From: Paludibacter sp.
GTDB lineage: Bacteria; Bacteroidota; Bacteroidia; Bacteroidales; Paludibacteraceae
Length of the DNA: 64,000 bases
Assembly (NCBI RefSeq): GCF_009712605.1
Contig: NZ_WASO01000003.1
Location: 238,523-302,522, forward strand
Direction: 5' to 3'
Below the pieces are notes generated by a model. That model did no database searches and was not told the DNA's origin. It saw only the letters and a list, made by a program, of their open reading frames with translations. Positions 51,905 to 62,607 of this stretch are shown piece by piece (position 1 is the first letter of the stretch; each line of letters starts with the position of its first letter). The position numbers and the translations under genes were made by a program.

Positions 51905-52381
51905 ATGAGAAAGTCAAAACCAAAGAAAAGGATCATTCTACCCGATCCGGTTTTTAGTGAAGTGATGGTGACAAAGTTTGTCAATCACCTCATGTATGAT
52001 GGCAAAAAAAGCACTGCTTTCGATATATTTTATGGTGCACTCGAAACCGTAAAAGCCAAACTTCCCAACGAAGAAAAGACTCCGCTTGAAATCTGGAAAA
52101 AAGCTCTCGACAATATCACTCCTCAGGTCGAAGTTAAGTCACGCCGTGTTGGTGGTGCAACATTCCAGGTTCCTACAGAAATCCGTCCCGACCGTAAGGA
52201 GTCTATCTGTATGAAAAATCTTATTTTATATGCACGTAAACGTGGTGGCAAATCAATGGCTGAGAAATTGGCTGCTGAGGTAGTTGATGCGTTTAACAAC
52301 CAGGGTGGTGCCTTCAAACGTAAAGAAGATATGCACCGTATGGCTGAAGCAAACCGTGCTTTTGCTCATTTCAGGTTCTAA
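51905..52381 (+). CDS. rpsG: 30S ribosomal protein S7
   Basis: A 158-residue 16S rRNA-binding protein that nucleates the 30S head. [19 protein letters not shown] and [20 protein letters not shown] are the conserved blocks; the C-terminal helix ends [12 protein letters not shown]. The 138-base rpsL-rpsG spacer contains a small hairpin (AATCC-ggtg-GGATT near 51838), in the position where S7 regulates translation in E. coli, but no homology to that site is apparent. Confidence 0.98.
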   Translation: MRKSKPKKRIILPDPVFSEVMVTKFVNHLMYDGKKSTAFDIFYGALETVKAKLPNEEKTPLEIWKKALDNITPQVEVKSRRVGGATFQVPTEIRPDRKESICMKNLILYARKRGGKSMAEKLAAEVVDAFNNQGGAFKRKEDMHRMAEANRAFAHFRF

Positions 52382-52404
52382 CCTTAATTTAAACCGAACA
52401 AAAA

Positions 52405-52422
52405 TCGTTACAAAATTAACGA
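52405..52422 (+). other. Small hairpin before fusA
   Basis: TCGTTA and TAACGA pair around a 6-base loop, 29 bases before the fusA start. Too weak for a terminator; possibly an mRNA structural element. Confidence 0.3.
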
Positions 52423-52450
52423 CCTATTGTTTAGGCAAATATAAAAACAA

Positions 52451-54568
52451 ATGGCAAAAAAAGACTTACACTATACGCGTAACATCGGTATCATGGCTCA
52501 CATCGATGCCGGTAAAACAACAACTTCGGAACGTATTCTGTACTACACCGGTCTTACTCACAAAATCGGTGAAGTTCATGATGGCGCTGCTACCATGGAC
52601 TGGATGGAACAGGAGCAGGAACGTGGTATTACCATTACTTCTGCTGCAACAACAACGTTCTGGAACTATTTGAACGATAAATATAAAATCAACCTGATTG
52701 ACACTCCGGGTCACGTTGACTTTACGGTTGAGGTAGAACGCTCTTTGCGTATCCTCGATGGTGCTGTGGCTACTTTCTGTGCTGTAGGTGGTGTTGAACC
52801 TCAGTCGGAAACAGTTTGGCGTCAGGCTGACAAATACAATGTACCACGTATCGGTTTCGTAAACAAAATGGACCGTTCTGGTGCTGATTTCTATGAAGTA
52901 GTACGTCAGGTTAAGGATGTGTTGGGTGCAAAACCTTGTCCTATCCAGATTCCTATCGGTGCTGAAGAAAAATTCAAAGGGGTTATTGACCTTGTTAAAA
53001 TGAAAGCTATCTTCTGGCATGACGAAACTATGGGTGCTGAATACTCGGTAGAAGAAATCCCTGCAGATCTTCAGGCTGAAGCCGAAGAATGGAGAGAAAA
53101 AATGCTCGAGGTAGTTGCTGAATACGATGATGCCGTAATGGAAAAATTCTTCGACGATCCTTCAACAATCACAGAAGAAGAAGTCAACGTAGCGATTCGT
53201 AAAGCAACCCTTTCAATGGAAATTACTCCTATGATTTGTGGTTCGGCATTCAAGAACAAAGGTGTACAAACAATGCTTGACGCTGTTTGTGCTTACTTGC
53301 CAAGTCCTCTGGATACTCCTGAGATTTTTGGTAATGATCCTCGTTTCGAAGACAAACAAATCGTTCGTCATCCGGACGAAGACGAACCTTTGACCGCTTT
53401 GGCGTTCAAAATTGCAACTGACCCTTACGTAGGACGTCTTTGCTTCTTCCGTGTTTACTCTGGTAAACTGGCTGCCGGTTCGTACGTTTACAATACACGT
53501 TCTGACAAAAAAGAACGTATTTCTCGTATCTTCCAGATGCACTCCAACAAACAAAATCCTGTTGAAGTGATTGGTGCTGGTGATATTGGTGCTGGTGTAG
53601 GTTTCAAAGATATCCGTACAGGTGATACCCTTTGCGACGAAGCTAATCCTATCGTTCTCGAATCGATGGACTTCCCTGAACCAGTAATCGGTATTTCGGT
53701 TGAACCGAAAACTCAGAAAGATATGGATAAACTCGGTCTTGGTTTGTCAAAACTGGCTGAAGAAGATCCAACTTTCCGTGTTAAAACAAACGAAGATACA
53801 GGTCAGACTGTAATCGAAGGTATGGGTGAGCTTCACCTGGAAATCATTATCGACCGTTTGAGACGTGAGTTCAAGGTTGAATGTAACCAGGGTCGTCCTC
53901 AGGTATCTTACAAAGAAACTATCACCAACACTGTTGAACTTCGCGAAGTTTACAAGAAACAGTCGGGTGGTCGTGGTAAGTTCGCTGATATCATCGTAAA
54001 AGTAGGTCCTGTTGATGCAGGCTTTGAAGGTGGTCTTCAATTTATCGACTCTGTGAAAGGTGGTAACGTTCCTAAAGAATATATTCCTTCTGTACAGAAA
54101 GGCTTCCAGGCAGCTATGAAGAATGGTGTGCTTGCAGGTTTCCCGGTTGATCAGTTGAAAGTTGAACTCATAGATGGTTCGTTCCACCCGGTTGACTCTG
54201 ACCAGTTGTCGTTCGAAATCTGTGCTCAGATTGCATTCAAAACAGCTTGTGCTAAAGCAAAACCCGTTCTGTTGGAACCGATCATGAAAATGGAAGTGGT
54301 TACTCCGGAAGAAAACATGGGTGATGTAATCGGCGACTTGAACAAACGTCGTGGTCAGGTTGAAGGTATGGAATCGAGCCGTACGGGTGCACGTATTGTG
54401 AAAGCTAAAGTTCCTTTGGCAGAAACATTCGGATACGTAACATCATTGCGTACAATCAGCTCGGGACGTGCAACTTCATCAATGGAATTCTCTCACTATG
54501 CAGAAGTTTCTTCATCTATTGCAAAAACAGTAGTTGCTGAAGCTAAAGGTAAAGTAGAACTCTTGTAA
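52451..54568 (+). CDS. fusA: Elongation factor G
   Basis: A 705-residue translocation GTPase. [17 protein letters not shown] is the P-loop (G1), [12 protein letters not shown] the G2 switch, [18 protein letters not shown]3 and [10 protein letters not shown]4. Domains II to V follow in normal order, ending with [15 protein letters not shown]. The full length and the str-operon location point to the housekeeping EF-G rather than a paralogue. tuf does not follow, so the S10 operon begins directly after it. Confidence 0.98.
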   Translation: MAKKDLHYTRNIGIMAHIDAGKTTTSERILYYTGLTHKIGEVHDGAATMDWMEQEQERGITITSAATTTFWNYLNDKYKINLIDTPGHVDFTVEVERSLRILDGAVATFCAVGGVEPQSETVWRQADKYNVPRIGFVNKMDRSGADFYEVVRQVKDVLGAKPCPIQIPIGAEEKFKGVIDLVKMKAIFWHDETMGAEYSVEEIPADLQAEAEEWREKMLEVVAEYDDAVMEKFFDDPSTITEEEVNVAIRKATLSMEITPMICGSAFKNKGVQTMLDAVCAYLPSPLDTPEIFGNDPRFEDKQIVRHPDEDEPLTALAFKIATDPYVGRLCFFRVYSGKLAAGSYVYNTRSDKKERISRIFQMHSNKQNPVEVIGAGDIGAGVGFKDIRTGDTLCDEANPIVLESMDFPEPVIGISVEPKTQKDMDKLGLGLSKLAEEDPTFRVKTNEDTGQTVIEGMGELHLEIIIDRLRREFKVECNQGRPQVSYKETITNTVELREVYKKQSGGRGKFADIIVKVGPVDAGFEGGLQFIDSVKGGNVPKEYIPSVQKGFQAAMKNGVLAGFPVDQLKVELIDGSFHPVDSDQLSFEICAQIAFKTACAKAKPVLLEPIMKMEVVTPEENMGDVIGDLNKRRGQVEGMESSRTGARIVKAKVPLAETFGYVTSLRTISSGRATSSMEFSHYAEVSSSIAKTVVAEAKGKVELL

Positions 54569-54582
54569 AAATAATAAGTGGA

Positions 54583-54623
54583 AACAGCGCAGGTTAGCAA
54601 ATGACTCTTAACCTGCAGCTGTT
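54583..54623 (+). promoter_or_regulatory. Strong hairpin between fusA and rpsJ (possible S10 leader)
   Basis: AACAGC-GCAGGTTA (54583-54596) pairs with TAACCTGC-a-GCTGTT (54609-54623): 14 base pairs with one bulged A and a 12-base loop. No T-run follows at once, so it is not a standard terminator. Its place before rpsJ suggests a regulatory leader or processing site for the S10 operon. Confidence 0.6.
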
Positions 54624-54658
54624 AACACTATATCTATTAATATTAATCGACTATAACG

Positions 54659-54964
54659 ATGAGTCAAAAAATCAGAATCAAATTAAAATCTTACGATCAC
54701 AACCTGGTTGACAAATCAGCAGAAAAAATCGTTAAGACAGTAAAAGCAACCGGAGCAGTAGTAAGCGGTCCAATTCCATTGCCTACACACAAACGCGTAT
54801 TTACCGTATTGCGTTCTCCGTTTGTTAACAAGAAATCTCGCGAACAGTTTGAACTTTCAAACTACAAGCGTTTGATCGACATCTACAGCTCAACTGCTAA
54901 AACTGTTGACGCTTTGATGAAGCTTGAATTGCCAAGCGGTGTAGAAGTTGAAATCAAAGTTTGA
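54659..54964 (+). CDS. rpsJ: 30S ribosomal protein S10
   Basis: A 101-residue protein of the 30S head that in other bacteria also acts as NusE in antitermination. [24 protein letters not shown] and [20 protein letters not shown] are the diagnostic blocks. It is the first gene of the S10 operon, 90 bases after fusA with a strong hairpin in between. Confidence 0.98.
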   Translation: MSQKIRIKLKSYDHNLVDKSAEKIVKTVKATGAVVSGPIPLPTHKRVFTVLRSPFVNKKSREQFELSNYKRLIDIYSSTAKTVDALMKLELPSGVEVEIKV

Positions 54965-55061
54965 TAAGTTTCTGCAAGAACAGAGTTAAGAATTAAGTAC
55001 AAAAATAATTGTAAACAAGACCGATCCCCCGTTTGGGGTTAAGGGTTAAATTTTAATTGAA

Positions 55062-55679
55062 ATGCCAGGATTAATTGGAAAAAAAATCGGAATGACATCC
55101 GTTTTCAGTACCGATGGTAAAAATGTACCATGTACTGTTATCGAAGCTGGTCCTTGTGTTGTTACGCAAATCAAAACCGTTGAAACAGACGGTTACGAAG
55201 CGGTTCAGTTAGGTTTTGAAGAAAAGAAAGACAAGCACACTACAAAACCCGAAGCAGGCCACTTCAAAAAAGCAAACGTAGCACCTCAAAGACACTTGGT
55301 TGAGTTCAAAGGTTTTGAAGGCGAAATCAAACTGGGAGATGCTCTCACAGTTGAAATGTTCGACGGTACTACTTGGGTAGACGTTATCGGAACTTCAAAA
55401 GGTAAAGGATTTCAGGGCGTTGTTAAACGTCATGGATTTGGTGGTGTAGGTCAAAGCACACACGGTCAGCACAATCGTCTGCGTCACCCGGGTTCTATGG
55501 GTGCTTCTTCTTACCCTTCAAAAGTGGTAAAGGGTATGAGAATGGGTGGTCGTACAGGTGGTGATACTGTAACAGTGCAAAACCTGGAAGTGTTAAAAGT
55601 AATCCCCGAGCACAATTTGTTGCTTATCAAAGGTTCAATTCCCGGGGCTAAAGGTTCAATCGTAATTATCAATAAGTAA
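55062..55679 (+). CDS. rplC: 50S ribosomal protein L3
   Basis: A 205-residue early-assembly 23S rRNA-binding protein. [20 protein letters not shown] is the N-terminal signature, and [29 protein letters not shown] forms the extension reaching the peptidyl transferase centre. The stop overlaps the rplD start by one base (TAATG). Confidence 0.98.
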   Translation: MPGLIGKKIGMTSVFSTDGKNVPCTVIEAGPCVVTQIKTVETDGYEAVQLGFEEKKDKHTTKPEAGHFKKANVAPQRHLVEFKGFEGEIKLGDALTVEMFDGTTWVDVIGTSKGKGFQGVVKRHGFGGVGQSTHGQHNRLRHPGSMGASSYPSKVVKGMRMGGRTGGDTVTVQNLEVLKVIPEHNLLLIKGSIPGAKGSIVIINK

Positions 55680-56308
55680 TGGAACTGAACGTATATAACA
55701 TAGAAGGAAAAGAAACCGGAAAAAAGGTAACTCTTAACGAGGCTATCTTTGGCATTGAACCTAATGACCACGCTATCTATCTTGATGTTAAACAGTACAT
55801 GGCAAACAAACGTCAGGGTACTCACAAAGCAAAAGAAAGAAGCGAACTTTCCGGAAGTACACGCAAGCTGATCCGCCAGAAAGGTGGAGGTGGCGCTCGT
55901 CGTGGTGATATCAACTCGCCGGTATTGGTGGGTGGTGCTCGCGTTTTTGGTCCGGTTCCCCGTGACTATAGCTTCAAATTGAACAAAAAACTGAAACAAT
56001 TGGCTCGTAAGTCAGCTTTAGCATATAAAGCAAAAGCCGATGCGATTGTAGTAGTTGATGCTCTTCAATACGACGCTCCAAAAACAAAGAACTTAATCGC
56101 GTTGACCGAAAATTTGAAAGTAGCTGATAAAAAGCCGCTTATTATTTTATCGGAACCAAATAAAAACGTATATTTGTCGGCTCGAAACCTGAAAGGTGTT
56201 AATGTAACAACTGTTTCTGATCTAAATACTTACAGTATTATGAATGCGAAATCACTTGTTGTTGTTGAAGCTTCTTTCGCTGGTTTGGATCAAATCTTAA
56301 AAGCATAA
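55679..56308 (+). CDS. rplD: 50S ribosomal protein L4
   Basis: A 209-residue exit-tunnel protein. [20 protein letters not shown] and [21 protein letters not shown] with [16 protein letters not shown] form the loop lining the tunnel, the site of macrolide-resistance changes. In enterobacteria L4 also represses its own operon; whether this holds here is not known. It starts at the rplC stop. Confidence 0.98.
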   Translation: MELNVYNIEGKETGKKVTLNEAIFGIEPNDHAIYLDVKQYMANKRQGTHKAKERSELSGSTRKLIRQKGGGGARRGDINSPVLVGGARVFGPVPRDYSFKLNKKLKQLARKSALAYKAKADAIVVVDALQYDAPKTKNLIALTENLKVADKKPLIILSEPNKNVYLSARNLKGVNVTTVSDLNTYSIMNAKSLVVVEASFAGLDQILKA

Positions 56309-56321
56309 GGAGGTAAAAGTG

Positions 56322-56612
56322 ATGGGAATTATAATTAAACCGATTGTTACAGAAAAAGCAAACGGCCTTAGTGAAAAACTCAATCGTTTTAGCTTCCGCG
56401 TTGAAAAAGGCGCCAATAAGATTGAGATCAAGAAAGCCGTAGAAGAAATGTATGGCGTAACCGTAGTTGCTGTTAATACAGCAGTTATGCCAGGCAAAAA
56501 GAAAAGCCGCTTCACCAAAGGTGGAGTTATCAACGGTAAAACTTCAGCTTTCAAAAAGGCTATGGTTACGTTGAAAGATGGAGATAACATTGATTTTTAT
56601 AGCAATATTTAA
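56322..56612 (+). CDS. rplW: 50S ribosomal protein L23
   Basis: A 96-residue protein at the exit of the tunnel that binds trigger factor and [24 protein letters not shown] and [17 protein letters not shown] are the family blocks. The ATG at 56322 is preferred over the adjacent in-frame GTG at 56319; GGAGGT 17 bases upstream is an unusually clear Shine-Dalgarno sequence for this phylum, though somewhat far from the start. Confidence 0.96.
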   Translation: MGIIIKPIVTEKANGLSEKLNRFSFRVEKGANKIEIKKAVEEMYGVTVVAVNTAVMPGKKKSRFTKGGVINGKTSAFKKAMVTLKDGDNIDFYSNI

Positions 56613-56620
56613 GTAAAACA

Positions 56621-57445
56621 ATGGCTGTACGTAAATTGAACCCCGTTACACCGGGGCAGAGACACAAAATTATCGGTACGTTCGACACAATTACTTCGTC
56701 TGTACCGGAAAAATCTCTTGTGACAGGCAAACGCTCAACCGGCGGTCGCAATAACTCAGGTAAGATGACCATGCGTTATATCGGCGGTGGTCACAAGAAG
56801 AAATATAGAGTAATTGACTTCAAGCGTAACAAAGAAGGAGTACCTGCGAAGGTACAATCCATAGAGTATGATCCGAACCGTACGGCTCGTATCGCGTTGC
56901 TCTATTACGCTGATGGTGATAAAAGCTATATTCTTGCACCCAATGGACTGCAAGTTGGCCAAACTCTATTATCAGGCGCTGAAGCAGCTCCTGAAGTTGG
57001 AAACTCTCTACCGTTGAAGAACATCCCACTCGGTACAATTATTCATAACATTGAATTACGTCCGGGACAGGGTGCTGCATTGGTTCGCTCAGCAGGTACA
57101 TTTGCACAGTTGACTTCTCGCGAAGAAAACTATGCAATTATCAAATTACCTTCAGGCGAAACCCGCAAAATTCTTTGCACATGCAAAGCAACTGTAGGTA
57201 GCGTTGGCAACTCAGAACACAATCTTGAAAGTTCAGGTAAGGCCGGTCGCACACGCTGGCAAGGACGACGTCCTCGCGTACGTGGTGTTGCTATGAACCC
57301 TGTCGATCACCCCATGGGTGGTGGTGAAGGACGCGCTTCTGGTGGTCACCCACGTTCTCGCAAAGGCTTGTTAGCTAAGGGCTATAAGACAAGAGCTCCT
57401 AAAAAGCAATCAAGCAAGTATATTATCGAAAGAAGAAAAAAATAA
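56621..57445 (+). CDS. rplB: 50S ribosomal protein L2
   Basis: A 274-residue protein needed for subunit joining and peptidyl transferase activity. [21 protein letters not shown] is an N-terminal block and [22 protein letters not shown] contains the conserved histidine near the catalytic centre. It starts 8 bases after rplW. Confidence 0.98.
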   Translation: MAVRKLNPVTPGQRHKIIGTFDTITSSVPEKSLVTGKRSTGGRNNSGKMTMRYIGGGHKKKYRVIDFKRNKEGVPAKVQSIEYDPNRTARIALLYYADGDKSYILAPNGLQVGQTLLSGAEAAPEVGNSLPLKNIPLGTIIHNIELRPGQGAALVRSAGTFAQLTSREENYAIIKLPSGETRKILCTCKATVGSVGNSEHNLESSGKAGRTRWQGRRPRVRGVAMNPVDHPMGGGEGRASGGHPRSRKGLLAKGYKTRAPKKQSSKYIIERRKK

Positions 57446-57465
57446 CGTATAATTAGAGAGATACT

Positions 57466-57732
57466 ATGAGTCGTTCATTAAAAAAAGGACCTTACATCAA
57501 TCTGAAGCTTGAACAGAAAGTGTTGACCATGAATGAATCCGGTAAAAAAACCGTAGTAAAAACATGGGCTCGTGCTTCAATGATTTCACCTGATTTCGTA
57601 GGTCATACGATTGCAGTTCACAACGGGAACAAATTTATTCCTGTTTACGTTACTGAAAACATGGTAGGTCACAAACTCGGTGAATTTTCCCCGACACGTA
57701 CCTTCCGCGGCCACAGCGGTAACCGTAAATAA
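57466..57732 (+). CDS. rpsS: 30S ribosomal protein S19
   Basis: An 88-residue 30S head protein. [39 protein letters not shown] and [17 protein letters not shown] are the conserved blocks. Full length, standard position between rplB and rplV. Confidence 0.98.
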   Translation: MSRSLKKGPYINLKLEQKVLTMNESGKKTVVKTWARASMISPDFVGHTIAVHNGNKFIPVYVTENMVGHKLGEFSPTRTFRGHSGNRK

Positions 57733-57774
57733 CCCGTTGATTCATTTACTTGAAAAAATAAAAATATCAATAAA

Positions 57775-58209
57775 ATGGGTTCAAGAAAGAAAAATTCAGC
57801 AGAAAATAGGAAAGAAGCCCTCAAAACACAATATTTCGCCCGTCTTAACGACGTTCCAACTTCACCCCGTAAAATGCGCCTTGTGGCAGACATGATCCGT
57901 GGTATGGAAGTGAACAAAGCTCTCGGGGTATTGAAGTTTTCGACCAAAGAGGCGTCAGCCAGACTTGAAAAATTGCTTCGTTCCGCTATTTCCAACTGGG
58001 AACAAAAAACAGAACAAAAAGCAGAAAACGGCGATTTGTTCGTCAGCGCTATTCACGTTGATGGCGGCCGTATGTTAAAACGCCTTCGTCCTGCTCCGCA
58101 AGGACGCGGTTACAGAGTGCGCAAACGTTCGAACCACGTAACGTTGTTTGTTGACTCAAAGAATAGTATTAACGTATCAAATGAAGTAGCAGATGGGACA
58201 AAAAACTAA
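57775..58209 (+). CDS. rplV: 50S ribosomal protein L22
   Basis: A 144-residue exit-tunnel protein. [18 protein letters not shown] is the N-terminal signature and [20 protein letters not shown] the tunnel loop. It is longer than the roughly 110-residue E. coli protein because of an N-terminal extension rich in charged residues ([20 protein letters not shown]) and a C-terminal tail. It overlaps rpsC by 17 bases. Confidence 0.97.
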   Translation: MGSRKKNSAENRKEALKTQYFARLNDVPTSPRKMRLVADMIRGMEVNKALGVLKFSTKEASARLEKLLRSAISNWEQKTEQKAENGDLFVSAIHVDGGRMLKRLRPAPQGRGYRVRKRSNHVTLFVDSKNSINVSNEVADGTKN

Positions 58210-58945
58210 TCCGGTAAGTAATCGTTTGGGAATCATCCGCGGATGGGATTCCAACTGGTATGGAGGGAATAACTATGGAGATACATTGCTGGAAGACAGC
58301 AAACTGAGAAAGTATCTTCACGCCCGTCTGGCTAAAGCGAGTGTTTCTCGCGTAGTAATTGAACGTACGTTAAAACTCATCACAATCACAGTATGTACAG
58401 CTCGTCCGGGTATCATTATTGGTAAAGGCGGACAGGAAGTTGACAAACTGAAAGAAGAGTTGAAAACTATCACCGACAAAGACGTTCAGATTAATATTTA
58501 TGAAGTGAAACGTCCTGAACTCGACGCTGTAATTGTTGCTAATAACATTGCTCGTCAGATCGAAGGCAAAATCGCTTATCGTCGTGCAACCAAAATGGCC
58601 ATTGCATCTACAATGCGTATGGGAGCCGAAGGTATCAAAGTGCAGGTTTCAGGTCGTTTGAACGGCGCTGAAATGGCTCGCTCGGAAATGTACAAAGAAG
58701 GACGTACTCCTCTTCACACATTCCGTGCAGATATCGACTACGCTCTTGCTGAAGCCTTAACAAAGGTTGGTCTTATTGGTGTGAAAGTGTGGATTTGCCG
58801 TGGCGAAATCTATGGTAAAAAGGACTTGGCTCCTCAATTCGCAGCAGCCAAAGAAGGCTCTAACAACCGTGGCCAACGTAACGACCGCAATGATCGTGGA
58901 GATCGTGGCGACCGTAGAGGCGGCTTCCGTAAAAAGAAAAAATAA
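58193..58945 (+). CDS. rpsC: 30S ribosomal protein S3
   Basis: A 250-residue mRNA-entry protein. [20 protein letters not shown] is the N-terminal signature, [19 protein letters not shown] the KH domain GxxG, and [12 protein letters not shown] the C-domain. The last 35 residues form a repetitive Arg/Gly/Asp tail ([20 protein letters not shown]) not found in E. coli S3. Such tails occur in Bacteroidota and are probably disordered RNA-binding extensions. The start overlaps rplV. Confidence 0.98.
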   Translation: MGQKTNPVSNRLGIIRGWDSNWYGGNNYGDTLLEDSKLRKYLHARLAKASVSRVVIERTLKLITITVCTARPGIIIGKGGQEVDKLKEELKTITDKDVQINIYEVKRPELDAVIVANNIARQIEGKIAYRRATKMAIASTMRMGAEGIKVQVSGRLNGAEMARSEMYKEGRTPLHTFRADIDYALAEALTKVGLIGVKVWICRGEIYGKKDLAPQFAAAKEGSNNRGQRNDRNDRGDRGDRRGGFRKKKK

Positions 58946-58972
58946 TTTCTAACGCATTGAATTCAAAGACTT

Positions 58973-59407
58973 ATGTTACAACCGAAAAAGACAAAGTTCA
59001 GAAGACAGCAAAAAGGCCGCATGAAAGGTGTGGCTCAAAGAGGTAATCAGCTGGCATTCGGTTCTTTCGGCATAAAATCATTACAATCGAAATGGATTAC
59101 AGGTCGCCAGATTGAGGCAGCCCGTATTGCCGTAACCCGTTATATGCAACGTCAGGGACAAATCTGGATTCGTATTTTCCCCGATAAACCAATTACCAAA
59201 AAACCTGCTGAAGTACGTATGGGTAAAGGTAAAGGTTCTCCCGAAGGTTTCGTGGCACCCGTTACTCCAGGCCGTATGATTATTGAAGTAGAAGGCGTAT
59301 CGTTTGAGATTGCAAAAGAAGCATTGCGCTTGGCAGCTCAGAAGTTACCCGTTACAACCAAGTTTGTCGTCAGACGTGATTTTGATTCAACAAACCTTAA
59401 CGCGTAA
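58973..59407 (+). CDS. rplP: 50S ribosomal protein L16
   Basis: A 144-residue protein near the A-site tRNA elbow. [39 protein letters not shown] and [16 protein letters not shown] are the signature blocks; the arginine in the last is the site hydroxylated by YcfD in some bacteria. It ends 6 bases before rpmC. Confidence 0.98.
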   Translation: MLQPKKTKFRRQQKGRMKGVAQRGNQLAFGSFGIKSLQSKWITGRQIEAARIAVTRYMQRQGQIWIRIFPDKPITKKPAEVRMGKGKGSPEGFVAPVTPGRMIIEVEGVSFEIAKEALRLAAQKLPVTTKFVVRRDFDSTNLNA

Positions 59408-59413
59408 TCGAAT

Positions 59414-59608
59414 ATGAAGACAAGAGAAATCAAAGAACTAAGTGTTAAAGAGCTGCAGGAAAGATTGGACAATGATAAAGCCATCTTATCGCGCTTGAAA
59501 TTGAACCATACTATTTCTCCGCTCGACAATCCGATGCAAATCAGGGATGTTCGTAAACAAATCGCTCGCGTTGCGACCGAATTGAAGTTGAGAGAAAATA
59601 AACAATAA
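59414..59608 (+). CDS. rpmC: 50S ribosomal protein L29
   Basis: A 64-residue two-helix protein at the tunnel exit. [20 protein letters not shown] and the C-terminal block [18 protein letters not shown] are diagnostic. Standard order rplP-rpmC-rpsQ. Confidence 0.97.
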   Translation: MKTREIKELSVKELQERLDNDKAILSRLKLNHTISPLDNPMQIRDVRKQIARVATELKLRENKQ

Positions 59609-59622
59609 TAATATTGAGCCGA

Positions 59623-59880
59623 ATGGAAACTAGAAACTTAAGAAAAGAAAGAGTAGGGGTCGTTACCAGCAATAAAATGGACAAGACCGTTACCGTTGCC
59701 GTTAAGTGGAAAGAAAAACACCCTATCTACGGCAAGTTCGTCAACAAGACGAAGAAGTTCCACGCTCATGACGAAAAAAACGACTGCGGCATCGGTGATA
59801 CCGTGCGCATCATGGAAACCCGTCCGCTGAGCAAATCAAAAAATTGGAGAGTAGTTGAAATAACAGAAAGAGCTAAGTAA
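59623..59880 (+). CDS. rpsQ: 30S ribosomal protein S17
   Basis: An 85-residue OB-fold protein binding 16S r[23 protein letters not shown] is the N-terminal block, and [20 protein letters not shown] the S17 signature. The ATG at 59623 is preferred to an in-frame TTG at 59614. Confidence 0.97.
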   Translation: METRNLRKERVGVVTSNKMDKTVTVAVKWKEKHPIYGKFVNKTKKFHAHDEKNDCGIGDTVRIMETRPLSKSKNWRVVEITERAK

Positions 59881-59882
59881 TT

Positions 59883-60248
59883 ATGATACAACAAGAATCC
59901 AGAATAACAGTAGCTGATAACAGCGGAGCTCGTGAAGCTTTGGTTATCCGTGTATTAGGCGGAACCGGCAAACGTTACGCTTCTCTGGGGGACATTATCG
60001 TGGTAGCGGTAAAAAATGTGATCCCTTCCAGCGACATGAAAAAGGGCACCGTATCAAAAGCAGTAGTTGTTCGTACATCGAAAGAGGTTCGTCGTGCAGA
60101 CGGTTCTTACATTCGTTTCGACGACAACGCTTGTGTGTTGCTCAACAATGCAGGCGAAATGCGCGGTAGCCGTATCTTTGGCCCCGTTGCGCGTGAGCTT
60201 CGTGCCTCTAACATGAAAATCATTTCATTAGCGCCTGAAGTACTTTAA
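59883..60248 (+). CDS. rplN: 50S ribosomal protein L14
   Basis: A 121-residue protein at the subunit interface, usual target of the silencing factor Rsf[21 protein letters not shown] and [20 protein letters not shown] are conserved; the end [23 protein letters not shown] is typical. It starts 2 bases after rpsQ. Confidence 0.98.
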   Translation: MIQQESRITVADNSGAREALVIRVLGGTGKRYASLGDIIVVAVKNVIPSSDMKKGTVSKAVVVRTSKEVRRADGSYIRFDDNACVLLNNAGEMRGSRIFGPVARELRASNMKIISLAPEVL

Positions 60249-60268
60249 CCCTTGTAAAACAATTAGCA

Positions 60269-60589
60269 ATGAGTAAATTACATATTAAAAAAGGCGATAC
60301 AGTGTATGTAAACACTGGTAAGAGCAAGGGCAAAACCGGACGTGTCCTCGAAATTATGGCAGAAAAACAACGTGCGATCGTTGAAGGTGCCAATTTCGTG
60401 TCTAAACACACCAAGCCCAATGCAAAAGCTCCGCAGGGAGGAATTATCAAGAAAGAGGCATCTATTCATATCTCTAACCTCAACGTAGTTGATCCCAAGA
60501 GCGGCAAACCGACACGTATCGGTCGTCGTGAAAATGCCGAAGGTAAATTAGTGCGTTACGCTAAAAAATCAGGGGAGGAAATTAAATAA
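60269..60589 (+). CDS. rplX: 50S ribosomal protein L24
   Basis: A 106-residue KOW-domain protein that starts 50S assembly. [20 protein letters not shown] with GKTGRVLEI is the KOW motif and [20 protein letters not shown] a family block. The stop and the rplE start overlap (TAATG). Confidence 0.97.
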   Translation: MSKLHIKKGDTVYVNTGKSKGKTGRVLEIMAEKQRAIVEGANFVSKHTKPNAKAPQGGIIKKEASIHISNLNVVDPKSGKPTRIGRRENAEGKLVRYAKKSGEEIK

Positions 60590-61137
60590 TGAGTACAACC
60601 AACAGTCTTAAAACTGACTACAAGGAACGCATTGTTCCTGCTTTGATGAAGGAGTTTAGCTATAAGTCAGTAATGCAAGTACCTCGTCTTGAAAAAATAG
60701 TTCTCAACCAGGGGTTGGGAATCGCTGTGGCTGATAAGAAAATTATCGATACAGCTATCAACGAGATGACTGCAATTACCGGACAGAAAGCTGTTGCCAC
60801 ACTTTCTCGTAAGGATATTTCTAACTTCAAATTGCGTAAACAAATGCCTATCGGGGTTCGTGTAACTCTTCGTCACGAACAGATGTACGAATTCCTGGAA
60901 CGTTTGGTTCGCGTGGCTTTGCCTCGTATCCGTGACTTCAAAGGTATTGAAAGTAAATTTGATGGTAGCGGTAACTATACCTTGGGTATCCAGGAACAAA
61001 TCATTTTCCCGGAAATCAACATTGATAACATCTCTCGTTTGTTAGGTATGAATATCACATTCGTTACTACCGCTAAAACAGACGAAGAAGGTTTCGCTTT
61101 GTTGAAAGAGTTTGGTTTACCATTTAAGCACAACTAA
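60589..61137 (+). CDS. rplE: 50S ribosomal protein L5
   Basis: A 182-residue 5S rRNA-binding protein. [40 protein letters not shown] and [16 protein letters not shown] are the conserved blocks. Full length. Confidence 0.98.
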   Translation: MSTTNSLKTDYKERIVPALMKEFSYKSVMQVPRLEKIVLNQGLGIAVADKKIIDTAINEMTAITGQKAVATLSRKDISNFKLRKQMPIGVRVTLRHEQMYEFLERLVRVALPRIRDFKGIESKFDGSGNYTLGIQEQIIFPEINIDNISRLLGMNITFVTTAKTDEEGFALLKEFGLPFKHN

Positions 61138-61151
61138 TTAAAGAAGATACA

Positions 61152-61421
61152 ATGGCAAAAGAATCAATGAAAGCCCGCGAGGTACGTAGAGCGAAATTGT
61201 GTGCTAAATATGCCGCAAAACGTGAACAACTCAAGAAAGAGGGCAACTACGAAGCTTTGCAAGAACTTCCTAAAAACGCATCTCCTGTTCGTCAGCACAA
61301 CCGTTGCAAACTTACAGGTCGTCCAAAAGGCTACATGCGCATCTTCGGAATTTCGCGTATTCAGTTCCGCGAAATGGCTTCTGCAGGCTTAATTCCGGGT
61401 GTGAAAAAAGCAAGCTGGTAA
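61152..61421 (+). CDS. rpsN: 30S ribosomal protein S14
   Basis: An 89-residue S14 of the longer, zinc-independent type: the two CxxC pairs of the short form are missing. [20 protein letters not shown] with [18 protein letters not shown] is the signature end. The next gene is separated by 196 bases, the widest gap in the ribosomal cluster. Confidence 0.97.
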   Translation: MAKESMKAREVRRAKLCAKYAAKREQLKKEGNYEALQELPKNASPVRQHNRCKLTGRPKGYMRIFGISRIQFREMASAGLIPGVKKASW

Positions 61422-61472
61422 TCAGTTTGTGCTGCAATACGAAAAGTCAGTAGTAATAAACTTGCGTTAATG

Positions 61473-61512
61473 TTGTTTAATTCGGGGAAAAACACTATTT
61501 TTGTGCCCCGAA
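61473..61512 (+). promoter_or_regulatory. Internal promoter upstream of rpsH with overlapping inverted repeat
   Basis: TTG (61473-61475), a 20-base spacer and TATTTTTG (61496-61503) match the Bacteroidota promoter consensus. A 7-base inverted repeat TTCGGGG (61481-61487)/CCCCGAA (61506-61512) spans the -7 box, as an operator would. A further AATGCA/TGCATT hairpin (61521-61538) lies in the predicted leader. Confidence 0.6.
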
Positions 61513-61617
61513 ATAGACAAAATGCAGGTTTATGCATTCTGACTTTTTAGGATTGCATTAAATATAAGTGTGATAAATATTGTCCGGGCAGGCCGGATCA
61601 ATTTAAAACAAATCAAT

Positions 61618-62013
61618 ATGACAGATCCAATAGCAGATTATTTAACGAGACTGCGGAATGCTATCAGAGCAGGTCACCGTGTGGTGGAAGTTCCCGCGTC
61701 GAATTTGAAAAAAGAAATCACTAAGATTCTTTTAGAAAAAGGCTATATTTTGAACTACAAGTTTGTAGAAGACGGTCCTCAGGGATCCATCAAAATTGCC
61801 TTAAAGTATGACCCTGTTCACAAGGTCAATGCAATTAAACAACTCGTGCGTATTTCGTCACCGGGTTTGCGTCAGTATGCAGGTCACAAAGAATTGCCCC
61901 GCGTATTGAACGGTTTAGGCATCGCCATCCTCTCTACATCGAAAGGTGTTATGACAGATAAAGAAGCCCGCGATTTGAATATCGGAGGCGAAGTTTTATG
62001 TTATGTTTACTAA
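61618..62013 (+). CDS. rpsH: 30S ribosomal protein S8
   Basis: A 131-residue 16S rRNA-binding protein. [20 protein letters not shown] is the standard start, so the ATG at 61618 is chosen over upstream in-frame ATA/GTG codons. [20 protein letters not shown] and the end [11 protein letters not shown] are the signature. In E. coli S8 represses the spc operon; here a separate promoter precedes rpsH. Confidence 0.97.
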   Translation: MTDPIADYLTRLRNAIRAGHRVVEVPASNLKKEITKILLEKGYILNYKFVEDGPQGSIKIALKYDPVHKVNAIKQLVRISSPGLRQYAGHKELPRVLNGLGIAILSTSKGVMTDKEARDLNIGGEVLCYVY

Positions 62014-62031
62014 TTAAGAGGAGGATTACAG

Positions 62032-62586
62032 ATGTCAAGAATTGGAAAATTACCTATAAGCCTTCCTAAAGGTGTAACTGTTACTGTTAAAGATAACGTT
62101 GTTGCAGTGAAAGGACCCAAAGGAGAACTCTCTCAAGAAATTAATCCTAATATCAACGTAAGCGTCGAAGAAGCTGCTATCGTAGTAACTCGTCCTAACG
62201 ATGAAAAGGAAAACCGCGCGATGCATGGTCTTTACCGTGCGTTGATCCACAACATGGTTGTTGGTGTATCTGTAGGATACCAGAAGAAACTTGAATTGGT
62301 TGGTGTTGGTTACCGTGTATCTAACAATGGCAACCTGCTTGAGTTTGCTTTGGGATATACTCACAACATTCACATGATGTTGCCTCCCGAAATTAAAGTG
62401 GAGACTAAGAGCGAACGTAACCAGAATCCATTAGTAATTCTGGAAAGCTGTGACAAACAACTGATCGGTCAGGTTTGTGCAAAAATACGCTCGTTCCGTA
62501 AGCCTGAACCATACAAAGGAAAAGGTATTAAGTTTGTAGGCGAAGTTATTCGTCGTAAAGCTGGTAAATCGGCAGGTGCAAAATAA
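62032..62586 (+). CDS. rplF: 50S ribosomal protein L6
   Basis: A 184-residue protein near the factor-binding site. MSRIGKLPISLPKGVTVTVK and the end PEPYKGKGIKFVGEVIRRKAGKSAG are diagnostic. GAGGAGG lies about 10 bases before the start, one of few clear Shine-Dalgarno sequences here. Confidence 0.98.
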   Translation: MSRIGKLPISLPKGVTVTVKDNVVAVKGPKGELSQEINPNINVSVEEAAIVVTRPNDEKENRAMHGLYRALIHNMVVGVSVGYQKKLELVGVGYRVSNNGNLLEFALGYTHNIHMMLPPEIKVETKSERNQNPLVILESCDKQLIGQVCAKIRSFRKPEPYKGKGIKFVGEVIRRKAGKSAGAK

Positions 62587-62607
62587 TTTTTTGAAATAGA
62601 AAGAGTT

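Noticed and set aside
52451-54568. A tetracycline-resistance-type ribosomal protection protein
   Set aside because: The location between rpsG and rpsJ and the EF-G-specific sequence show ordinary fusA.
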